Source of the DNA: Vulcanisaeta distributa
Lineage (GTDB): Archaea; Thermoproteota; Thermoprotei; Thermoproteales; Thermocladiaceae
Assembly (NCBI GenBank): GCA_002506645.1
Contig: DAXY01000015.1
Location: forward strand, 1 to 12,815
Length of the DNA: 12,815 nt
Direction of reading: 5' to 3'
The position numbers and the translations under genes were made by a program. The notes beneath the pieces are model-generated. The model saw only the letters and a list, made by a program, of their open reading frames with translations. It had not been told where the DNA came from and ran no database searches. This document shows positions 6,769-12,815 of the stretch, piece after piece. Each line of letters opens with the position of its first letter. The stretch's first letter is position 1.

Positions 6769-9176
6769 TCACTAGGGTTGAGATTGAGAACTTCAAATCA
6801 ATAGTAAGGGGTAAGGCTGTCATTAGTGAGGGTATTAACTTCATTCATGGGCCCAATGGCTCGGGCAAGACGAGCATCCTTGAGGCAATGGCCATAGCCC
6901 TATACGGAACCGAGTGGGTCAGGGGCAGGTACAAGCTGGGCGACTTGGTTAGGCGAGGCGCCTCAAGCGCCATTATACGCCTCGAGTACTTGGGCATTGA
7001 TGGGCATAGGTACCTGGTCCAGAGATCCTTCAGTACAGAGAGGACCCTTGAGTCCCAGACTTACGTCCTTGACGAGGGCGGTAAGAGGGTTGCGGCCAGG
7101 GATAAGGAGGTCACCCAGTTCATTGTTAAGACCACAGGTATTGACCTGGAGACCTTCTCAGAACTTCTCTACGTTAGGCAGGGAGAGATTAGGGAGATAC
7201 TCAGGGGTGGTAGGAAGGGCGAGTTTAGGCTTGATACACTGCTTAGGCTTGACGCAATTGAGAGGGCCAGGCAGGACGTGGTTAGGGAGGGATTTAGGAC
7301 GGTGGCTAATACCATGGAGGGCCTGAGGGGTAGGCTCGAGGTACTTGAACGCGAACTGAGGAGTAAAAGAGAGGAATTGAGTAGGCTCGAGAAGGAGGTT
7401 TCTGAGGCCACCAGGGTCCTCGAGGATAGGGAGAGAGAGCTTGGTGCCATTGAGAGTGAATTAAGTGGCTTAATGACGAGGGAGCAGGAGCTTGAGAGGC
7501 TCGAGAAGGAGTATGGTGAGCTTAAACAAAGGCTCAGCGTAATTACTGAGGAGGAGTCTGCCCTAACCAATGAGCTAAATGCATTGAGAAACAGCCTAAG
7601 GCAGTTGGATAGGTTAAGGGGTAGGGTTAATGAGCTTGAGCGAGTGGTTTCCAGGGAGGGGGAGTTGAGGGGTAGGATTGAGGAATTGATGAAGAGGCGT
7701 GATGATATTAAGGGTAGGTTGGCGCTGGCCCAGGGCGCAAGGCAGAGGATCGAGGTAATAAGTAGGGAGTTGGCCAGTATTGATGCGAGTATTAAGGAGT
7801 TGAATGATGAGTTGGACAAGGTTAATCAACTTAAGGCAAGGGCTGAGGAATTAAGGAGGAGGTTATCCAGGAAGGTGTCGATTGAGGTTGAGATGAATAA
7901 TGCCAAGGATGAGTTGGCTAGAGTAAACGCGGAAATGGAGCACTTGGAACTTGAACTGAACCTACTCAGGGAGGGCCCCGTGGAGAAATGCCCACTATGC
8001 GGTAGGCCTCTTGGTAGGGATTTGGCCCAGGAATTGGTCTTGAGCAGGAGTGCAAGGCTAATGGAATTGAGGAAGAGGAGGGAGGATTTAATGACTGAGT
8101 TGGGTAGGTTGAGCCGTGAAATGGAGGAGTTGGGTAGGTTAGAGGAGGAGTTGAGGGGTATTGAGGGTAGTGTTGGTAGGGAGGATGTAATAAGGTCTTC
8201 ATTGAGTGATTTACGTAGGAGGAGGGAGCAATTAATTGGGGAGTTGACGAAACTTAATGAGTACAATGAGGAGTCCCTACTGGGTGTGTTGAGGTCCATA
8301 GAGTCCGAGTTAAGTGAGTTGAATAGGAATATTGAGGAGTTGAATAAGACCAAGGTGGAGCTTGCCGAACTCAGGGGAAGGCTGGCTGGCGCAGATGAGT
8401 TGGAGAGGAGGATTAAGGATGATGAGGCTAGGCTTGTTAACCTACGCAGTGCCAGGGCAGGTATTGAGACTAGGATGAGGGAGTTGGAGGGTAGTGTTAG
8501 AGAACTTGGGACTGTTAGGACTAGGATTAAGGACTTAAGTTCCAGGAGGGATTCATTAATGAGGGAGGTTGGGGAATTGAGAGGTAGGATTGAGACGCTG
8601 AGGGATAGGATTGAGAGATTAAGGAGTGAATTGAGGAGCAGGGAATCGGAGGTAAGTGGCGTTAGGGCTGAACTTGATAGGTATGTGAAGGCCATGGATG
8701 CACTTAGTAGGCTTCAGCAGGTGCTTGATGATGTTAAGCCAGTGGTCAGGAGGTTATTCTTGGATTCAGTTAACGAGGAATTAAATGCAATGATGAAGGA
8801 ACTAATGCATAAAACCTCATATTCCCTCTTGGAGATCAATGAGGATTATGAAGTAATGATTAGGAGGAATGATGGCATCACACTACCCATCGAAGCCCTA
8901 TCAATCGGCGAGAGAAACCTAGTATCACTAATGCTTAGGTATGCAATTGCCAGGGTAGTCATGGGGCTAATACCGATACTCGTGCTCGATGAACCCACGG
9001 AACACCTTGACGAGGAGCACAGGCGTAGGGTTGGCGATTGGATAAGGAGTCTCAGTAATGGTGTTAGGACCGTGATAATAACGTCCCACGTGGATGCCCT
9101 GGAGACCATTGCAGACAACATAGTGAGGGTTAACTTCATTAATGAAAGGGGTGAATCAATGTTTGCGAACTCCTAA
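6765..9176 (+). CDS. rad50: DNA double-strand break repair ATPase Rad50
   Basis: Rad50 is the SMC-like ATPase partner of Mre11; ATP binding closes the head and controls nuclease access to DNA ends. The 803-residue protein has Walker A GPNGSGKTS at 29-37 and a Q-loop region LLYVRQGEI after about residue 130. A long heptad-rich coiled coil fills about 170-650 and is interrupted by the zinc hook CPLC (Cys409, Cys412), which joins two Rad50 arms. The ABC signature LSIGERN lies at 712-718, followed by Walker B ILVLDEPTEHLD with Asp742 and Glu743. It is somewhat shorter than better-known archaeal Rad50 proteins of about 860-890 residues, so the coiled-coil arms are probably shorter. The start at 6765 gives the ATGA overlap with mre11 and the standard N-terminus MITRVEIENFKS; an upstream in-frame GTG would add six residues not expected in the family. 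It is the last gene of the operon. Confidence 0.97.
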   Translation: MITRVEIENFKSIVRGKAVISEGINFIHGPNGSGKTSILEAMAIALYGTEWVRGRYKLGDLVRRGASSAIIRLEYLGIDGHRYLVQRSFSTERTLESQTYVLDEGGKRVAARDKEVTQFIVKTTGIDLETFSELLYVRQGEIREILRGGRKGEFRLDTLLRLDAIERARQDVVREGFRTVANTMEGLRGRLEVLERELRSKREELSRLEKEVSEATRVLEDRERELGAIESELSGLMTREQELERLEKEYGELKQRLSVITEEESALTNELNALRNSLRQLDRLRGRVNELERVVSREGELRGRIEELMKRRDDIKGRLALAQGARQRIEVISRELASIDASIKELNDELDKVNQLKARAEELRRRLSRKVSIEVEMNNAKDELARVNAEMEHLELELNLLREGPVEKCPLCGRPLGRDLAQELVLSRSARLMELRKRREDLMTELGRLSREMEELGRLEEELRGIEGSVGREDVIRSSLSDLRRRREQLIGELTKLNEYNEESLLGVLRSIESELSELNRNIEELNKTKVELAELRGRLAGADELERRIKDDEARLVNLRSARAGIETRMRELEGSVRELGTVRTRIKDLSSRRDSLMREVGELRGRIETLRDRIERLRSELRSRESEVSGVRAELDRYVKAMDALSRLQQVLDDVKPVVRRLFLDSVNEELNAMMKELMHKTSYSLLEINEDYEVMIRRNDGITLPIEALSIGERNLVSLMLRYAIARVVMGLIPILVLDEPTEHLDEEHRRRVGDWIRSLSNGVRTVIITSHVDALETIADNIVRVNFINERGESMFANS

Positions 9177-9187
9177 TGTAAGAAGCA

Positions 9188-9197
9188 GTTAAATAAT
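9188..9197 (+). promoter_or_regulatory. TATA-like box of the gene at 9223-10086
   Basis: GTTAAATAAT lies in the 46-base gap after rad50. Its centre is about 30 bases before the ATG at 9223 and about 24 before an in-frame GTG at 9217. A start site near 9219 would include only the ATG, which is why I prefer ATG. It suggests transcription separate from the repair operon. Confidence 0.45.
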
Positions 9198-9222
9198 GAC
9201 TCCAGAGCCTTAACTTGTGCCT

Positions 9223-10086
9223 ATGAGGAGGGGAGTGCCTGCGCACGTGCTTGGTGGATTAATAATACTCATGGGGTTCTTACTATCGATATCACTAATA
9301 CTCTCAATACCGTCACCCCTAACCACAGTCACCGGGTACCTAAACCTAACGGCCAATGCCTACCTAGGCCTGGGGAACAACCTCCTGGCGATTATCGGGG
9401 TTAATAACTTCAACTTCCCAATAACAGGGCTAAACCTATACATACCCAGGACTGGGACTAATATAACAATAAGCACGAAAATACCAAGCAACTCATACTT
9501 CCTAGTAATGATTTATCAAGGGTTCAACTCCACGGCGATCATAGCCCCGGGGCTTACGATCACCGGCGACCCAGGAAACCTGGCGAACCTAACAAGGTCT
9601 AATTCGGCCTATGGGCTTAATGCCACGGCGATTGTGTATGACGTAACAAAGAAAAGTACATTCCAACTGACAACTCAGGACTCAAGTATAATCTACGCAG
9701 TACCACTTATAACGAACCTAACTAAGCCATCACTGAGTATTTACATATTCCAAATGATCCCGATGGGTAATACTGAAATCACGGGATTCAACATGGTATC
9801 CATAAGTCAACAAGTCATAGGCGAAGTCAAGTGCAACGTCAGTGAACCAATAGTAATAACACCCAATACGCCAATGTACTTCACAATAAACATAACCGCA
9901 GCAAATGGAACACTAAAGCCCCTGGGTATTTGGTATGAATGCAACGCAACACCAACAACCTCACTACCATCACTACTCTACCTAAACCTAGCCCTAAAGT
10001 ACGTCTATACCTACAACAACATTGTGATTAGAAGGGAAGATTGGTACCCCGTATATATAACGCCCATGCAATTGAGTAATACGTAA
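9223..10086 (+). CDS. Membrane-anchored, heavily N-glycosylatable extracellular protein of unknown function
   Basis: I do not recognise this 287-residue protein. It starts with two arginines and then one hydrophobic helix at about residues 9-29 (LGGLIILMGFLLSISLILSI), a signal anchor or uncleaved signal peptide. The remainder is rich in Asn, Thr, Ser, Ile and Tyr, lacks charged clusters and has a beta-sandwich-like rhythm. I count ten N-x-S/T sequons in the outside part, consistent with a glycosylated surface protein. Two cysteines (about 204 and 240), each just before a sequon, could form a disulfide. No catalytic motif, sortase motif or second membrane helix is seen. It sits after rad50 where nurA might be expected, but it has none of the NurA nuclease motifs and is exported, so it is unlikely to take part in DNA repair. 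It may be an S-layer-associated or pilus-like protein, but this is only a guess. Confidence 0.82.
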   Translation: MRRGVPAHVLGGLIILMGFLLSISLILSIPSPLTTVTGYLNLTANAYLGLGNNLLAIIGVNNFNFPITGLNLYIPRTGTNITISTKIPSNSYFLVMIYQGFNSTAIIAPGLTITGDPGNLANLTRSNSAYGLNATAIVYDVTKKSTFQLTTQDSSIIYAVPLITNLTKPSLSIYIFQMIPMGNTEITGFNMVSISQQVIGEVKCNVSEPIVITPNTPMYFTINITAANGTLKPLGIWYECNATPTTSLPSLLYLNLALKYVYTYNNIVIRREDWYPVYITPMQLSNT

Positions 10087-10110
10087 TAAGCCCAGCCACA
10101 TAGTTAAGTC

Positions 10111-11505
10111 GTGAGCGAAGGCCTTAGCTACCTATTCAATCCCAGGTCAATAGCCATAATAGGAGCCACGTTGAGGGAGGGTAGTGTCGGTGGCGTGATC
10201 ACCAGGAACTTACTGACGAAGTTCCGGGGCAGGGTCTACCTAGTCAATCCAAGTTATAACGAGCTACTCAGCCATAAGGTCTACAAGTCCGTGCTTGAGG
10301 TCCCTGACGAAATCGACTTAGCCGTGATAGTCACGCCAGCGCCCACGGTTCCCAGGATAATTAGTGAGTGCGTGACTAAGGGTATTAGGGCTACGATTAT
10401 CATTAGTGGTGGTTTTAGTGAAATCGGTGAAGAAGGTGCGAAGCTTGAAAGGGAAGTTAAGGGGACATTGAGGGGTAGGGTCAGGGTACTCGGCCCCAAC
10501 TGCATTGGCGTTTACAACGCGTTTAATGGCTTAGACACATTCTTCATCCCACAGGGTAGGATGGAGAGGCCAAAACCAGGCCCAATAGCACTCATAAGCC
10601 AGAGCGGCGCCGTTACGGCTGCAATCCTCGACTGGGCGGCCAGGAAGGGCATCGGCATTGGATTAGCCGTGAACTACGGGAACAAGCTAGATATTAGTGA
10701 GGCCGAGCTCCTCAATGCATTGGTCAATGATGAGAACGTCAGGGTGATCGTGATGTACATAGAGGGGTTGAAATACCCTGGGGAGGGCAGGAAACTACTC
10801 GAGACCTTGAGACGAGTAACCAAGGCCAAGCCCGTGGTTGTTTATAAGGCAGGTAGGTCAAGGTCCTCGGGCAGGGCCGTGAAGTCGCACACGGCGGCTT
10901 TGGCCGGCAATTACGAGATTTACAGAGCAATGCTCAAGCAGGCAGGTGCAGTAATGGTTAACAACCTAATGGATGCCCTCGAGGTCGCGAAGGCCCTGAA
11001 TGACCAACCACTGCCAAGGGGAAACAGGGTGTTGATAATCACGGATAGCGGTGGAGCTGGTGTACAAGCGGTTGATAACGTGGAGACAGTGGGATTGGTG
11101 GTTCCTGAACTACCGCAAGAGGTTCAGAACACACTGACTAGGTCATTACCACCCTTCTCAAGTACAGCAAACCCAATTGACTTAACCGGTAGCGCTACGG
11201 ATGCCATGTACAAGTTCGTACTAGACACAGTACTACCAACGAGTTACGTGGACATGGCACTAGTCCTAGCCCAGATGCAATTGCCCGGTATGACTCCTAG
11301 GCTTGCGGATTACATAATCGAGGCCAGGAGGTTCGGCAAGCCAATAGTCGTCTACGGCATTAGCGCCAATGAGGATGCCAGGGCCTTCAGGGCTAGGCTT
11401 GAGGAGGGCGGCGTACCAACCTATGATAGGTTGGAGACCGCGGCAAACGCACTTAGGGCATTGTATGAGTACGCCATCGTAAGAAAATTAGCGCACCCCC
11501 GCTGA
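10111..11505 (+). CDS. acdA: ADP-forming acetyl/acyl-CoA synthetase, alpha subunit
   Basis: ADP-forming acyl-CoA synthetases convert an acyl-CoA, ADP and phosphate to the free acid, CoA and ATP. In archaea they give ATP at the end of sugar or amino-acid fermentation, or run in reverse to activate acids. The 464 residues contain a CoA-binding Rossmann domain (PRSIAIIGAT, 11-20; LVNPSY, 44-49), the ligase region LGPNCIGVYNAF (127-138) and LISQSGAV (161-168), and the phosphohistidine segment VKSHTAALAG with His260. The usual SHTG here reads SHTA. A further ligase domain follows to the C-terminus (TDSGGAGVQA, 311-320). There is no ATP-grasp domain, so this is the alpha subunit only and needs a beta subunit, which is not next to it. 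The start is GTG 10111, with a weak TATA-like GTAATAAG about 25 bases upstream over the previous stop codon. The substrate (acetate, branched-chain or aryl acid) cannot be told from sequence alone. Confidence 0.93.
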   Translation: MSEGLSYLFNPRSIAIIGATLREGSVGGVITRNLLTKFRGRVYLVNPSYNELLSHKVYKSVLEVPDEIDLAVIVTPAPTVPRIISECVTKGIRATIIISGGFSEIGEEGAKLEREVKGTLRGRVRVLGPNCIGVYNAFNGLDTFFIPQGRMERPKPGPIALISQSGAVTAAILDWAARKGIGIGLAVNYGNKLDISEAELLNALVNDENVRVIVMYIEGLKYPGEGRKLLETLRRVTKAKPVVVYKAGRSRSSGRAVKSHTAALAGNYEIYRAMLKQAGAVMVNNLMDALEVAKALNDQPLPRGNRVLIITDSGGAGVQAVDNVETVGLVVPELPQEVQNTLTRSLPPFSSTANPIDLTGSATDAMYKFVLDTVLPTSYVDMALVLAQMQLPGMTPRLADYIIEARRFGKPIVVYGISANEDARAFRARLEEGGVPTYDRLETAANALRALYEYAIVRKLAHPR

Positions 11506-12687
11506 CCTAACCCTGCAGGCCTCGTGCCTATAGATTATGGCGCCTATTATCGTGGTAATCAACACCATTAGTATTATAACGCCAAACCCACTCATTGCAA
11601 TCAACCCGCTGCTTAATCCTATCGATGCAATTACGAGGCCCATTTCGCCCCTGGGCGTCATGCCGTAACTAACGATTATGGAGTCGCGATTATTACGAAG
11701 CCTTAGGTAGGCGAATGGGTATATGCCGATTATCTTACCGATTATGGCTATGGCGGACGTGATGAGCGCGATGGCGAGGACCTCGGCATTGAGTATGTAC
11801 CTAAGGTTTAATTGAAGGCCCATGGAAATGAAGAACACGGAACCAAAAATCGCCAAAAGCACGCCCACCACATCCCTAACCCTATGCGAAACCCTGCTCT
11901 CCGCCACGGCCACGCCGGCTATGAAGGCCGCAATCACCTCAGAGAAGCCCAGAATACTCATGATGAGGACGAGGCCGAAGAGGACCACAAGCGATGCATA
12001 AACTATCACCCCCTCCCCAACCCTATTCAAAACCCTTGGTATGAGAAACACGGATAATAGGAACATTAAGACCCAAAGCATTACGATCCTAACGGCAGAG
12101 ATTAACGTACTATACGTGAAGTTACCTGCGCCCATCACGGCGGTAACCACGGAAAGCATTATCAGGGCAACAACATCATCTATCGAAGCGGCGGTAATCA
12201 GGACCTTAGTACTGGGCAGGCCCGTCAAACCCTCCCTCTCAACGACCCCAGCAACAACGGCAAGGCTTGTGGGCGCAGTTGATAGGGCAATGATGGCTGA
12301 CTCAACGGGCCGCAAACCCATGGAGACTAAGGCACAGTAGGCCAGGGCGAAGGGCACCACGGCGCCGAAAACCGCGGCCAACACGCCGTATACACCACCC
12401 TCCCTAAGCGTGGATAGGCCGTGCTCAAGGCCCGAGGCGAAGAGTAGGAGTATTACCGAGAGGTTTGTTAGGAATAGTAGGTAGTCATTTATTGTGAATA
12501 ATCCCATGTGGAGGATTGAATTGAGTACGGAGCCGAGGGCGTAGGGGCTCAGGGCAAGCCCAATGAGGAGCTCCGCAACAACCCTCGGGAAGCCATACCT
12601 AGTGAGAACACCACCGGCTAAGTCAGCCAACAGCACTAGTATACTGACCTCAAGGAGCGTTAGGAAGATCGCCTCATTAGCAGGCAC
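11488..12687 (-). CDS. CPA2-family cation/proton antiporter (KefB/NapA-like membrane domain)
   Basis: The 399-residue protein is almost entirely hydrophobic, with about 11-13 predicted membrane helices. It would exchange Na+ or K+ for protons across the cell membrane, for pH or salt balance. Family landmarks are visible: FPRVVAELLIGLALSP in the early helices, LLLFASGLE (80-88), an interrupted helix region STAPTSLAVV (136-145), the paired acidic residues ASIDDVVAL with Asp170 and Asp171, a conserved lysine IIGKIIG (Lys318), and TPRGEMGLVIA (344-354). The DD pair usually marks electrogenic exchange. No RCK/TrkA-type nucleotide-binding domain follows, so unlike KefB/KefC it lacks built-in gating. 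The start is GTG 12687; no in-frame ATG lies upstream before a stop. It is convergent with acdA and overlaps its last 18 bases. Confidence 0.92.
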   Translation of the reverse strand: MPANEAIFLTLLEVSILVLLADLAGGVLTRYGFPRVVAELLIGLALSPYALGSVLNSILHMGLFTINDYLLFLTNLSVILLLFASGLEHGLSTLREGGVYGVLAAVFGAVVPFALAYCALVSMGLRPVESAIIALSTAPTSLAVVAGVVEREGLTGLPSTKVLITAASIDDVVALIMLSVVTAVMGAGNFTYSTLISAVRIVMLWVLMFLLSVFLIPRVLNRVGEGVIVYASLVVLFGLVLIMSILGFSEVIAAFIAGVAVAESRVSHRVRDVVGVLLAIFGSVFFISMGLQLNLRYILNAEVLAIALITSAIAIIGKIIGIYPFAYLRLRNNRDSIIVSYGMTPRGEMGLVIASIGLSSGLIAMSGFGVIILMVLITTIIGAIIYRHEACRVRSAGVR

Positions 12688-12708
12688 GGGCCTGCGTTGA
12701 GCAGCTTC

Positions 12709-12724
12709 ATCTAATAAGTTTATG
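12709..12724 (-). promoter_or_regulatory. Probable promoter of the antiporter gene
   Basis: The minus strand reads CATAAACTTATTAG. The second half is centred about 25 bases before the GTG at 12687 and the first half about 32, so transcription should begin at or within a few bases of the start codon. Exact placement of the box is uncertain. Confidence 0.4.
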
Positions 12725-12815
12725 CCTAAGGTAAAAAGGATGGATTAGGCCGCGGCCCCTTAATTGGGGAATAGAAAAATAAACCCCAGTACGGCACTGC
12801 CTAACTGACGGCCAC
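12725..12815. other. Non-coding end of the window with a GC palindrome and a short stem
   Basis: I see no gene in these 91 bases. They hold the perfect ten-base palindrome GGCCGCGGCC (12748-12757) and, overlapping it, CCCC-TTAATT-GGGG (12756-12769), then an A-rich stretch AGAAAAATAAAC (12773-12784) that could be a TATA-like element for a plus-strand gene beginning beyond the window. None of this can be confirmed without the next bases. Confidence 0.35.

Noticed and set aside
7826..8695. Long minus-strand open frame inside rad50 (289 codons), with another of 216 codons at 7169-7819
   Set aside because: Both are Leu/Ser-rich mirror images of the Glu/Arg/Leu-rich coiled coil. Rad50 on the plus strand has all family motifs, so these are compositional shadows.
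7300..8700. Many near-repeats of GAGTTGAGG-type sequence
   Set aside because: They reflect heptad-rich coiled-coil coding in rad50 and not DNA-level repeats.
11812..12340. Two plus-strand open frames opposite the antiporter gene
   Set aside because: They have no recognisable motif and lie antisense to a clear membrane antiporter with the DD and TPRGE signatures.
1..12815. C/D box small RNAs (TGATGA ... CTGA), expected in some Thermoproteales
   Set aside because: The TGATGA matches I found lie inside protein genes and I saw none with convincingly paired C/D and C'/D' boxes in a gap.

Overview
The window looks like chromosomal DNA of a hyperthermophilic crenarchaeon. The best guess is Thermoproteales, near Vulcanisaeta, Caldivirga or Thermocladium; this rests on gene content and style, not on a search. 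Supporting signs are an archaeal tRNA-splicing endonuclease, a herA-mre11-rad50 operon, an ADP-forming acyl-CoA synthetase alpha subunit, frequent GTG starts, short intergenic gaps, and A/T-rich TATA-like boxes about 25-28 bases before several start codons (leaderless-type genes). I see no rRNA, tRNA, CRISPR array, insertion sequence or phage gene, and no gene-free stretch over 300 bases.

Left part (1-3481), all minus strand, read right to left: a threonine-synthase-like protein fused to a winged helix (3481-2339); a helix-turn-helix plus CBS-pair regulator (2238-1345); a small protein made of two copies of one cysteine-rich zinc module (1326-1027); a small basic protein with a Cdc48-N-like double-psi-barrel signature (1003-635); and endA, whose last codons lie outside the window (553-<1). 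Most have their own promoter-like box, so this is a run of small information-processing and regulatory genes rather than one clear operon.

Middle part (3573-9176), plus strand: herA, mre11 and rad50 form a tight operon (1-base gap, then a 4-base ATGA overlap). HerA is a hexameric DNA translocase, and Mre11-Rad50 senses and processes DNA ends. Together with the nuclease NurA they resect double-strand breaks for RadA recombination. NurA itself is not found in this window. HerA carries an unusual C-terminal SWIM-like zinc finger.

Right part (9223-12815): a membrane-anchored, heavily N-glycosylatable extracellular protein of unknown function, the alpha subunit of an ADP-forming acetyl/acyl-CoA synthetase without a neighbouring beta subunit, and a convergent CPA2-type cation/proton antiporter whose 3' end overlaps the synthetase gene by 18 bases.

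The strongest candidate for something undescribed is the protein at 3481-2339. It keeps the threonine synthase fold signature and N-terminal zinc ribbon, but the PLP-binding lysine is methionine, two other PLP-contacting motifs are degraded, and a winged-helix DNA-binding domain is attached. This suggests an enzyme converted into a transcription regulator.
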